The notes beneath the pieces were generated by a model that saw nothing but the letters and a program-made list of their open reading frames with translations, was not told the origin of the DNA and did not search any database. This document shows, one piece after another, positions 22,160 through 32,352 of a stretch of 64,000 nucleotides of DNA. Position numbers and translations under genes: made by a program. The DNA lies in the NCBI GenBank assembly GCA_963693085.1, contig OY856409.1, positions 659,786,591-659,850,590 on the forward strand, written 5' to 3'. Numbering within the stretch: the first letter of the stretch is position 1; each line of letters begins with the position of its first letter. This DNA is from Alisma plantago-aquatica (taxonomy: Eukaryota > Streptophyta > Magnoliopsida > Alismatales > Alismataceae).

Positions 22160-24110
22160 CAATGGACCCCCTATGGTGGAGGGTTTTGGTAGTAGTTGCC
22201 CCAGTAATCCACCTATGGGGGTGGGTATGTCTCCTGGTAGCTAGATAGTGCTCCCTAGAAGTCCTCCCCCCATTAGAAGTTTCTCTGAACTAGCGCATGC
22301 TGGTAGCAGTACATGTGGTTTATCTGGTGATGCATCTTCTACTGGTCAAACCACATGGTTTGACGTGTCTGTTGTATCCCCTCCAACTATGCATGAATGG
22401 CTGACAAATCATATGCATTTGTTGGAGGCAGCTGCGCATCAAAATCATCCTCTCTCATACAAGTGCAGTGAAGCTACTCTAGAATGCACTCCTACTCTGA
22501 TTGTCTGTATCTCCTACTCCATCATTCAAATCCACTGGAAGTTCTCTATACTCTTCTCTAGGATGTTGGCTTTCCCAGTTGGCTAGTCTCACTTGAAAAT
22601 CTTTCATTGGCTCTATGTCATGAAGTAGGACAAAATAATGATAAGGTAACTCTAGAATTATGCCAGGGTATCTGGGATTGACTTTATAGATGAAATTTTT
22701 TTCTCTAACTAAAATCCTTTGGGACCTTGCTAGATAGATCAAGTCAACCAACTTGGTTCCCTCCACTATTATGAGGCCTTCAAGATCACAATCAAGAGCT
22801 CTAGCTATGATGGTCACAATTCCCCCATTATGAAAGGATTTTGTCTATTCGAAGGGATTGTTTTTAAGTGATCAATCATCATTGCTCCTAAGTTTACATT
22901 AACAAGACTCACAATGAAAGACATTACAAACAAATCCTTCTGTGAGAAACATTCTTGATTGTCATACCAGACAAAAATAATGTTAGCTAGAAAATTTTAT
23001 ATGTACCTCATACTGGGGTTGCATATTTTACTTTTTTATTCCCATGTTGAAAAGGTGTTTGCCCAATGAAAGTTCTCCACATTTTGGAATAATTGCATTT
23101 TCCACTTCTATCAAACCTATCATCATCAAATTTATGTGCCATTTCTGGTGTTGGTGCAACAATTTTGTTGATTTTAGAAGCAGTCAAAACATGGGTGGAA
23201 TCATTAATTCTAAAACGGATGACATCCTCACCTAGATACTTTACCTTCTCTTAGGATCCGAAGAACTCTTGGGTTGCTTCAATGTAGGTCTCTTGGACCT
23301 CATTCAATAGCTTGTACAACCCATAAAGAGTCAAGCCATGTATGAAATAGCTAAAAATTCCTAAGTTTGCATGGTGTGCACACATGCATACCTTGTAGGC
23401 ATCACCTATCATGTAGTGCACTCGGGGTGGAGAGGTTTCACAAACACTCTTATTTATGTCCCTCTGTCATATGTGACTTCTTCAGGTGGTTTTCTTGGCC
23501 ATTTCATTCTTTACTCCTCAAATCTTGTCAAAAAATCAACGGGTTCCTCTTCTACCTCTTCGCTCTTAGTGTTGCCCGCTTCTTCCACTCGATAGGTGTG
23601 TTACCTCGAACTTATATCCAAGTTCAAAGGCACCATCTCAATTAGTACATCATCATCATCTTCCTCTTAAACTAACAACCTCCATCTTGAGGTTTGTTGT
23701 ACAACATGTGGTTGGGCCGAGAATGTGAAGTGCCTTACTGGAGTAGGCCGTAGAGGCAAGCGTGAGGATGAGGCAGTAGCAACATTCTTGGCCCTTCTCT
23801 CTCAGAATGGAGCATTGACTTCAATCTATTCAATCAGATTCTCCATATCTTTTTCCTCCTCCTCTTCATTGGGGTTATTGTAGCTTGGATCCGATGTGTG
23901 GTGGCTTGAGGAGGATTCGAGATGAGAGCCACTCATCGATGTCGACTGTTGAAAAGAGTCAGAAATGGAATTTGATGGTGACAACATTGGGTTGTGTGAC
24001 GATGAAGTAACATTGGAGCTCTTCTTTGTATGACTCTTTCCCCCATGATGGTGTTGATGTCACCTTCAAACCCTTTCTTGATTGCCTTTCTAGCCTTCTT
24101 CATATTTGTA
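22160..24110 (-). pseudogene. Broken ORF region in the env-like position of Athila element D
   Basis: Read on the minus strand this starts near 24110 with a Lys/Ser-rich stretch (KKARKAIKKGFEGD; SHTKKSSNVTSSSHNP; SISDSFQQSTSMSGSHLESS) and acidic runs (NPNEEEEEKDMENL). A longer open stretch follows at 22817-22479 (112 codons; LVDLIYLARSQRILV, YHYFVLLHDIEPMKDFQVRL). It ends with a Pro/Tyr-rich tail (QETYPPP; YWGNYYQNPPP). It lies downstream of the integrase, where Athila elements carry a second, env-like ORF. I see no clear signal peptide or membrane segment, so the env-like label rests on position only. Many stops. Confidence 0.4.
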
Positions 24111-24412
24111 ACAGAGGCGGTTGAAAACTAAAGAGAAACAATGATTTTCGCATTTTTGGAGGGTTCAGGTAGAAACTTCTTAGATGTAAAGAAATTGAGG
24201 TCGCGGGAGGGTGGAAAAGGGAGTTGGAGGTATAGGAAGGACTTAAGAAGGTTGAGGAATCTTGAATGTGGAGATTGGGAGGAAGAGGTGCATATTTGGG
24301 GAAATATGGAGTCACCCTAGATGCCAAACCACACAGAGAGATGTTCTATGTGAGTGTAGTGAGCGTCCAGTCATGCTACAGAGAGGAAAATCAAAGAACT
24401 TAAGTGGAACGT

Positions 24413-24560
24413 TTGGGCAGCATGGTCGTATTGGCGTAGCACTAGAACGACCATGTTGGTCAGAACGGTCATGCTGGTCGGACCCAAAATTGAAATTTTT
24501 AATATAAAACAACCCTACCAGCATGACAGTTCCACACCAGCACGACCGTGTTGGCTCTTC
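24413..24560. repeat. Dyad cluster between integrase and env-like region of element D
   Basis: Copies of the Athila LTR motif family in the internal region: GCATGGTCGTATTGG, AACGACCATG, AACGGTCATGCTGG, AGCATGACAGTTC and AGCACGACCGTGTTGG. The cluster is just upstream (minus strand) of the env-like ORF region and is followed by a C/T-rich leader-like stretch (24340-24120). Confidence 0.55.
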
Positions 24561-25145
24561 CAAGTGCAAAATTATTCCGAAGTTCTCAAACTTGTCAATC
24601 ATTCATATTCCAAACAATAAGTTTGATACACTTGACATTTTATCAATATTTTCCATTAAATTTCACCCTTCTACTCGAGCGTCAACCTGCTTCTCCTGTC
24701 ACAATAAGGAAACTAAAACAAAACTCTCAAACAAAAGTGTGCATGTGTGTCTTTTTTTTTGGAATGTGAAAAACAAATGCAAAGTAAGGGTTTTCGAGAT
24801 CAAGAGTCTCAAACCAACATGGGTTGCCTCCCACTAGTGCTATGTTTTATGCATTTAGCTAAAATTATTGATTCTTGGATCATTCTTCCTCTTGGGACCT
24901 TCAAAGCATCCTTCTAGTATATGTGTCTATCATGTGCATTCAAGAACATCTCTTCATCTATGAGGAGTTTCTCAACTAACATAACAATGTCAAAACTTTG
25001 GTTTGCCTTGTCTAGACAACCTTCAACAACATCCTTCAATCTTTGTCCATTAACAACAAATTACTTTGCACCTTTCTTTTCACATATAAGGATGGCACCG
25101 GAGGGATATGCACTATTGACTTGATAAGTTCCTTCCCATCTAGAC

Positions 25146-26100
25146 CTAAAGCTTTTCGGGAAAAGGCTTCATCCTTGAGTTGTATAACCATACCCATTGT
25201 TCAGGCTCATAACTCTTCTTCTTGATCAACTTGTCATGCAAGAACTTTGTTGTTTCCTTATAGCTTTTTGACAATTCATAAGCGTCATGCCTCATCTCCT
25301 CCAATTCATGAAGCTGTGGTTTCCTTTTTACTCTGGTGATGACCACATCCATGTCCATAGATTTCAAAGCCCATAGTGCCTTGTGTTGCATCTCAATAGG
25401 TAGATAACAACTCTTACCATATACAAGCTTGAACAGTGTGGTGCCAATTGGGGCCTTGACAGCTATTCTATATGCCCATAAAGCTTCATTGAAACATAGA
25501 TACCGATCCTTGTGGCCCATTGTCACTATTTTGTATGGCCATAAATCTTGATTGAGATGTAGAGACAAATCCTTGTGGTCCACTCTCACTATCTTCTCAA
25601 GAATGAGCTTTATCTCTTGATTGGCCAAATCAACTTGACCACTAGTTTTGGGGTGGTAAGGAGTAGCCACACGATGGTTCATATAATGTCCTTTTAGTAA
25701 TCCTTCAAAAGTTCTATGAATGAAGTGGATTTCACCATCACTAATCAGTGCCCTTGGCACACCAGAGTGGTTCAATATGTTAGACTTGGCAAAGTCGCAT
25801 ACTACCTTGTGATTATTTGTCCTTGTAGAAATTGCTTCAACCCACTTGGAGAGACAGTTTATGGCCAGCAAGATGTACACATCCAAAAGAGGGGGGAAAT
25901 AGTCCCATGAAGTCAATACCCCCAAACATAAAACACCTCAACCACTATAATAGGTGATAGAGGCATTATGTCCCTTTTTTAGATAACCAACATTATAGCA
26001 CTTCAATCAAGCCTTACAATATCATTAGAATCTTTGAACAAGTTTGGTCAATAAAAACCACTTTGAAGAACTTTAGAGTCTTCTTTTACACATCTTAAAT
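25146..26100 (-). pseudogene. Athila-type integrase of element D
   Basis: The open part 25925-25146 (259 codons) reads KWVEAISTRTNNHKVV, ALISDGEIHF (second catalytic Asp), VATPYHPKTSGQVD (the catalytic Glu position is Asp), NEALWAYRIAVKAPIGTT, KLVYGKSCYLPIE and LHELEEMRHDAYE, all Athila-type. Upstream, to about 26100, broken frames show the zinc-domain end (SKVLQSGFYW) and the first-Asp region. A 63-base in-frame tandem duplication (25463-25588) inserts 21 extra residues in the core, before the ALWAYR motif. With the frameshift and altered Glu it is inactive. Confidence 0.75.
25463..25588 (-). repeat. 63-bp in-frame tandem duplication in the integrase
   Basis: Two units, 25463-25525 and 25526-25588, both start CTAT(T)CT/TGTATG(C/G)CCATAAA and end TCCTTGTGG(C/T)CCA(T/C)T(G/C)TCA; a third copy of the first bases follows. 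The protein repeat is HKDLSLHLNQDLWPYKIVT followed by HKDRYLCFNEALWAYRIAV. The copies have diverged considerably, so the duplication is not recent. Confidence 0.8.
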
Positions 26101-26110
26101 GGGCAGATGT

Positions 26111-26815
26111 TATACATCTTCTTCATATTCGCTATAAAGTGAATAGATGATTTATTGCTCTATCAAAGATAGTTGCTTTACTTTAAAGGATGGGATTGCT
26201 CTGTTCTGCTTATAAATAGTGATTAATCTTTCTTATTTATATAAAGTATCCACTGCTCAGTTTTATACTATTTACCTGTGATAATAATATTATTGGCAGA
26301 GAGTTGTATCTCTCTCTGGGACAATTGTCTCATCCTGTGGGATCCACAATTTTTAGGTGGACGCGGATGAGGAGGTAGAGACATTACTCTATAGGGAGAA
26401 CAACAGTAGCAGGGGTGGCAGTAACAGCTCAAGTTGAGTGTACTATCCATCATGGCTTGTAGATAGAAGTCCTATGTGTTGTCTCTGTACTCTTAGATAC
26501 TTAGTGTTAGTACATAATGATTTTATTAACAATCTAAGATTTTTTCTTGATTTTCTTGAGGGTTTTATGTTGCTTATATATAGGTTTTGGCAAAGCAATT
26601 GTTATATGTTATCCTCGAGATGAGATGGTGCAATGTATGTATGATGTGAACCATTATGTATATAAAGTTGTGTTTCTTTATGTAAGAGTTTCTTGGAAAT
26701 GGATCTCTTTGCAAAATTGTTTTAATTTTTAGTGATTTTGTTAATCCGCTGCTTATGATTATTCTACAATTATTACTGGTGGTGATTTGATTTGATTCGA
26801 TGTTGGGTCATCACA
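26111..26815 (+). mobile_element. 5' LTR of element B (last ~700 bp only)
   Basis: Matches the end of LTR A (about 10600-11178): 'ggcagagagtt', 'gacaattgtctcatcc', 'tttttaggtggac', 'gtcctatgtg', 'tgtactct'. It ends TCATCACA at 26815, five bases before the PBS. The left boundary with Athila element D is approximate. Confidence 0.7.
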
Positions 26816-26820
26816 AAGTT

Positions 26821-26835
26821 TTGGTATCAGAGCCT
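26821..26835 (+). other. Primer binding site of element B
   Basis: TTGGTATCAGAGCCT, complementary to the 3' end type of plant initiator methionine tRNA, as usual for chromoviruses. It lies five bases after the LTR end. Confidence 0.8.
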
Positions 26836-26949
26836 AAGGTTTGCTGAGTCTATAGAAACATAGGACTAAGGTGTTGAGTCTAATCTAGTATCCTCCGGTA
26901 TATCTTATAGTGACTTTTGGTTATGCAGAAGAAAGGGTAAAGCTTAAAC

Positions 26950-27835
26950 ATGTCTAGAGAACATGAGGAACACATTGTTGAGAGCAATGTTGTTGCACTA
27001 GGAGAAGTTGCAAGGGATCAGGTGAGAGAAGAATGACTGCCTGAGAATCCCCAGGTTGATCCATCCATGATAGAGAACCCTACTTTTAATGCTCTCACTG
27101 AACTAGTTATGATAGCATTGACACATATAGAGGATCCGATATGAGCAATACAACCTAGATTACTAGTCCCCAGTGATGAAATTTTGGGCTCTAGCAGGAT
27201 TTCTTATCAACATAGTTATGTTGGAGCAGTAGAAAATGTCGAAAGGATTAGGATACGGCACGGGATCATAGTCTTCTACAAGTGTAGGAAAGAAGGACAT
27301 TTTATAAAAGACTATCCAGTAAAGGATAATGAGGTAGAAATTAAGAAAAGATATGTCCAAACTCGGGAACAGATGTCTCGTAGCTCTAAAAAGGGGAAGT
27401 TTTTGGTGCTACCAATGCAACAAACACCTAGTGCACCAGGGCAATGGCTACCAAGAAAGGGCAAAGTACCTAATGTTCCACCAGTCAAAACTCTTAACTT
27501 AGCTTCTACATCAATTATAAAGTCGACAAGACCAGGGAGTGTGTGTAAGACATGTCAGAAATGTGGAAAGGTTGGGCATATTAGATCCTTTTATTTGAAA
27601 AGAAAGAAGGGAATGACCCAACCACTGAGGTAGAGTCAACAAGACTCTCAAATGCAATGGTTTAGTAGTGGCACATGAGGATGTGGACAGGCATCCCAAG
27701 TAATTCCATATGCACCAAATGATAGAGCACGACGTTGGAAATAGGAAACGGCAAGATTCTATGCAATGAATCAGCCTGAGGCAGTAATCGATCCACGAGT
27801 TGAGACAGGTTAGATGAAATTGTTTCATTCTGATA
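26950..27835 (+). pseudogene. gag: gag of element B
   Basis: Starts at ATG 26950 (MSREHEEHIVESNVV), 115 bases after the PBS, and reads to AMNQPEAVIDPRVETG, which aligns with the end of A's gag. Several in-frame stops. Two zinc knuckles remain: FYKCRKEGHFIKDY (about 27277; first and last Cys replaced) and CQKCGKVGHIRSFY (about 27556; last Cys replaced). The capsid core between the N-terminus and the first knuckle is largely missing, so an internal deletion is likely. The open stretch 27184-27633 is the longest piece. Confidence 0.65.
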
Positions 27836-28739
27836 TGTCTTCTCTTGATTTTTATTTCTTAGTTATAAGAAAAGTAGTTGTTGTTGAGCTTCCTTTTATT
27901 ATTCCTATGAGAGCACAAGGAAGAGATAAAAAGGATGAGAACTTAAATTCTATCCAGTAATCTTTAAAATGTTTTATAATTACTTTTGTCTGTATAAAAG
28001 AGGATGAGGTGTAAGAGAGATGCCTTGAGAAATCCATGGATTCTAAGTCCTATGATTTGGATGATATGAAAAGAAAGGTATATGGTATAAACAAGGTGCA
28101 TACTACCTAATATTAGTACTTGTATACCCTGGCCAGGTATTCATCTATTGAAGGCAAGGTAAGTATGGGACTCTTAGATTGTTATCTTTCTGATTACTCT
28201 GATCAAGTAGTCATTTTAAGACTATCTAAAGAGCATAATGAAAGTGAAAATATGGCATGGATATTTCTATCACATCCTTACTACAATGAAATAGAAACTG
28301 AGTTTATCTCAAACCAATCCATGTGTATGAGAAAGTAAAAAAGTACAATTCTCATGATAAGAGAAAGGGAACAAGGGACATGATCCCTATTCAATAAAGA
28401 ATTTGTGAAGGATAAAGATCTTTCCATGATGTGAATATAAATAAAAATCAGAAAATGTTGATGAGCATACTAGAAAATAACAAAGAAAGGAATGATGACA
28501 TGTAATCATCTTTATAATTCCTATGTTGATGGCAAGGAACCTAAGATGAAACAAGATTGAATGACACATGAACAGTTGAAAGTTCATGCAATAATCAAAC
28601 AAGGTGATAATCTCTTTTCTTTGATAAACAACCCTGGATAATGATGGGGCGATATAAAGGAATATGTTTCCTTGTGTTCTTTCCTTGTAGAGACATGACA
28701 ATTAACTAAGTCTTATGACACTTGATGAGAGTGGATTAG

Positions 28740-29060
28740 AAGTAATCCATAGATGGGTACTTTGAAAAGTATCATCTAGTCTTGGATTTTGGTTCCAAGG
28801 AAAAGATTTTATGTGATAAGTAATGTCCCAAGATGAAAGAAAGGTCTTACTATATGTTTGGCTTTGGTAATAACAATAGAGAGATGGAAATGGTGAGGAT
28901 ATGATGTGTTTTTGGCACATGTAACGGATACCAAGGAAAAGAATCCTAGTAACCAAGACCTTTCAATAGTATGAGAAAATGAGAACATGACTCTTGATAA
29001 GATGATTAATGTTTGGTTACCTAGAAGGGCCAACTTTGAGATTAGTCTAATATGGATACA
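28740..29060 (+). pseudogene. pol: Protease end and pre-RT linker remnant of element B
   Basis: In broken frames this aligns with element A: FLAHVTDTKEKNPSN against [15 protein letters not shown], and PRRANFEISLI against [12 protein letters not shown]; upstream MGTLKS against MDTLER. RT does not follow. The stretch before it (27836-28739) gives no recognisable domain. Confidence 0.55.
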
Positions 29061-29329
29061 ATATGTTAGGGGTTTATGCTCTGCATAAACATAACATTGA
29101 TAAGGATTTATTAATTGAAGGAACAATTGTAGAATCATTTTGGGATATATCTTATCAAGCTAAATATAATTCCTTAGAATATCCCTACCTAGACCTGTTG
29201 AGGCAGCTTATACAAATAACATCTAGAGATACCTCTGAGATAGTTCTTCTTTGATAAGTAGCCTCTCCTTATGACAAGAAAATAAACAACTAACGAGATA
29301 GTTGGTAGAAGTCATAAGTAAGTTTAGTA

Positions 29330-29760
29330 TTGTGTCAACAGATTAGAGTGGCACAACAGAAGCATGATAAGACTTATAGTCCCAAATGGGTGACAGAATG
29401 AAACATTGGTCTTTCCTTGGAGGTGAAATGCTCAACTAAGTGAGGAGAATGGAAGACTCCCAAGGTCAAGAATCTTATTACATAAAAGATGTAAGTTGAT
29501 AAGGTGACCAGTTAATAAGGTTTGATACCTAATTTTTTCTTCAAAGTTTGAATAGTACTTCTCTGACTTCGAAAGTGTTACTTGATACAGAATTGACACT
29601 ACAATCATTAACGGAAAGGACAGTTGAGTATATGTCCTATATGATAGATTATATGATGACCCTGTATGGAAAGACTTTGTGCTGGTAAAATTTCTATAGC
29701 ATCTCCATGACATCAAGATGTTATGTGGAGGCTTGATGATATGATGTATGAATAACAATT
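29330..29760 (+). pseudogene. pol: Integrase end and chromodomain trace of element B
   Basis: IRVAQQKHDKTYSPKWV aligns with A's [17 protein letters not shown], and sequence near 29705-29735 still resembles the chromodomain codons for HxGVEEA. All frames are broken. The jump from the pre-RT linker to this point implies deletion of RT, RNase H and the integrase core. Confidence 0.45.
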
Positions 29761-30724
29761 GTCTCCCTTCATCTGGGATTTCAGGGATGAAATCCTTGTC
29801 AGGTGTTTATAACTTGTAACATCCCTGACCTGGGTTTAGGGAAAACCCTGGTTATTTAACTTAAATAAGTTGCTTAGAACTTTAATATAATTCTCTAAAG
29901 TGTTTTGTTATCAGGTGACAAACTTATGTTTCAATTTGGTCCAGTTTGAATGATGTTTGAGCAATGTTCTCTTATTTTGGAGCAAAATGCAATTTACCCA
30001 ATATGAGGGGTTATATTGCAATATATCACATGTTAAACATACCTCATGTGTTTTAGCATCATAAGAGATAGAATGATGCTAGGTGGTGGCTTTTGGAAAG
30101 CCTAAATTCCATGTTTGAGCTTGTTTGAAGAATGTTAGTGCCTTGTGTACCAATTTTGGTATAAATTGTAGTTTACCCAACATATAGAGTTGATGTGCAA
30201 ATTACCACCTCAAGAGTGTCCCTACTACCTCTATGTATCATTTAGAGGAGAGATAAATAAGGGTAAACCATGTTTGAATCATCTTTGAGTGATGGTACTC
30301 TTGGTGATGAAAAGACCAAGAAAGGGTTGAATGTGAAACCCTAACATGGAATGCATTGAGTTGTAGAGCTCACTTGAGAGTGACTATCAACCAAGGAGCC
30401 ATAGGGGGAGTCTCATATCAATTTTTGAAATATTGGCCTTGTCCATTATGGGATAAGAACCTCAAGGAGGTGAATTATACCGATTTACAAGTTCCTTGAA
30501 AAAGTTGTATCGGGTTGTGAATAAAGTGGTGATTGAGTTGATATATCTTATCTAAAGAGATAAGTGATGGCCAAAATATTATCTCTAGATTATCATCAAA
30601 TGTTTTTCATGTCAAGATAAATAAGAGTGCATGCATGTACACGTGTCAACCGTGCATGGATATGTGGCACCTAGTAGTTTAAAAATATGACAACTCATAT
30701 ACACTCTTTTTCATGAACCTCAAC

Positions 30725-30732
30725 TATATATA
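30725..30732 (+). promoter_or_regulatory. TATA box of LTR B
   Basis: TATATATA in 'caactatatataccac'. A mirrored copy lies at 35038-35045 in the inverted LTR. Confidence 0.5.
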
Positions 30733-30780
30733 CCACTCTTTTCACCTATTAGTAAATTTTTACCACCATCTTACACTTAG

Positions 30781-30965
30781 ATATCATGCATAGTGTCTTG
30801 GTATCGTGCATAGGTGAAGGGGTATCATGCATAGAGCCTTGGTATCAGCCATAGTGAAGTGATATAGTCCATAGGAAAGTGATAGCGGCCAAGTGAAGGG
30901 ATATCGACCACAAGTGAGGGATATCAGCCACAAGTGGTGAGGTATCGTGCATAGTGCTGAGGTGC
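30781..30965 (+). repeat. ~20-bp imperfect repeats (GGTATCGTGCATAGTG-like)
   Basis: About nine degenerate units of the form (G)(G)TATC(A/G)(T/G)GC(A/C)(T/A)AGTGAAG directly downstream of the TATA box. The inverted copy of this block is at about 34810-34995. Confidence 0.65.
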
Positions 30966-31229
30966 TAGAGTCTTGGACCTTTGATAAGCTCACGTTCAAC
31001 CTTAGGAACATGAATCTTTGGATCTTAGAGCTTTGAAGTTGTTCTTGAGGAGAGTTATACAACTTGAACCCAATTATGTTATTATTCACCTTTAATTCTA
31101 TTATACTTGTTGAGCTACTTTCAATTTCAAATTCTCTTATGTAATTGATGAATCCATGAGTTCTATTAGTGAAATAGGATTGTTGTACATAAACTAGAAT
31201 AGTACGAACAAGAGTGTAGGGGTTGACGA

Positions 31230-32230
31230 CGATGACATCATCATGGCCCAACCCAATATTGGGGTGAAGCACCTCTAACCCGATATGGTGAGGTGAATAT
31301 ACCCCTAGCATGATACAATGAGGATGTATACACCTTATACATGATATGATGATGAAGAATACACCTTGTGCACTATATGTTGCCAAGCATACACCATGTG
31401 CACAATATTAGGTCAAGTATACACCTTATCCATGACATGGAGTCAAGTATACACTCTAATCTGATATGACAAACCCTAGATGATGGGTAACTCGATATAG
31501 TGATGAGTTTGTACCTCATGGACTATATCAGTGACACATACATACACCTTGTACACGATATGGTTACAATCATACACCTTGTGCATGATATGAGGTTAAG
31601 CATATATCTTATGCATGACATGGTGTCAATTATACACCCTAACCCGATATGGTGTTGAAACCCTAGATGGTGATATGAAACTTGATATACCTTGGAACCC
31701 CACACCCCTATCGTTTTGTAAAATGGGATGATTATGAAGGGTTCAACAAGTTGTCTAGCCTGTCACTTAACACATTATAGTATTCATTCCATGAAGGTAT
31801 GAAAAGGTATGAGCATAAGGGTCTAACCCGATATGCTAATATGATATGGTAACTAGATATGGTAAGGTGAATGTCCCACTAACACGATACCATGATGAAG
31901 CACATACCTTATGAATGATATGATGGTAAAGTGCACACCTTGTGCATGATATGGTATCATGTATACACCTTATACATGATATGAGTTTAAGCACTCATCT
32001 CATACACGATATGGAGCTAAGTACATCTAACTTGAGATGAAAAACCCTAAATGTTGGGAAACCTGATATGGTCGCGTGATATGGTAATGGGGGATACACC
32101 TTATACATGATATGGTGATGAGGATATACCTCATGCCTGATATAGATGTACTATATAGTGATGAGGTTACACCTCAAGCAAGATATGAAAGCATGATATG
32201 GTGTCAAGTACACACCTATAAACCCAATAT
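31230..32230 (+). repeat. Array of ~37-bp units (TATACACCTTATGCATGATATG-like) in LTR B
   Basis: Some twenty imperfect units with the core ACACCTT(A/G)T(G/A)CATGATATG separated by 'gtcaagt/gatgagg' stretches. The same array, inverted, fills about 33540-34480. The 200-codon minus ORF at 30784-31386 and the ORFs at 33501-34555 are products of these arrays and not genes. Confidence 0.75.
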
Positions 32231-32352
32231 GATGGAAGCATCTCAATTCAATGTACTTGATGGAGTAATACATGAATTGTATTATGTCAAGTAGTACATT
32301 AAGACATAAAGAGTTTAATGCAGTGTGTTAAGTGTAGGTCAATGTACCTTGA

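Larger units (their letters stand above)
20722..26110 (-). mobile_element. Element D: Athila-type gypsy internal region, 5' truncated
   Basis: Minus-strand internal part of an Athila-type element: integrase (about 26100-25146), a spacer with a dyad cluster (24560-24413), an ORF region in the env-like position (about 24110-22160), a 1.4 kb AT-rich 3' stretch without recognisable genes, then the PPT-like sequence and the 3' LTR. Gag, protease, RT, RNase H and the 5' LTR are missing: the sequence changes abruptly to element B's LTR at about 26110. At 22070-22110 the minus strand also shows the 'caacatgattcaaaagtttgggggtgg' type of run often seen after Athila ORFs. Confidence 0.7.
26111..32352 (+). 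mobile_element. Element B: deleted chromovirus of A's family
   Basis: Plus-strand gypsy element: 3' part of a 5' LTR (to 26815), PBS, gag, traces of protease and of the pre-RT linker, a trace of the integrase end and chromodomain, a decayed PPT, and a 3' LTR from 29815. The LTR start (TGTAACATCCCTGACCTGGG) is the same as in A for the first 20 bases, and gag and PPT context match A. The internal region is only about 3 kb against more than 4 kb in the incomplete A; most of RT, RNase H and integrase are missing. Confidence 0.75.
29815..32352 (+). mobile_element. 3' LTR of element B (first ~2.5 kb)
   Basis: Begins TGTAACATCC after a decayed PPT ('tcagggatgaaatcc...'). Contains a TATA box at 30725, a ~20-base repeat block (30781-30965) and a long array of ~37-base units (31230-32230). 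It breaks at 32352 inside the LTR and is joined to an inverted LTR of the same family. Confidence 0.75.

Noticed and set aside
22248..22586. Plus-strand 112-codon ORF
   Set aside because: Partly a shadow of the minus-strand ORF of element D; no domain.
26821..26835. tRNA gene fragment
   Set aside because: Only the short tRNA-complementary PBS is present; no cloverleaf around it. The same holds for 42847 and 61051.
30784..31386. 200-codon minus-strand ORF
   Set aside because: Made of LTR repeat units; the mirrored LTR shows the same text broken; no family resemblance.
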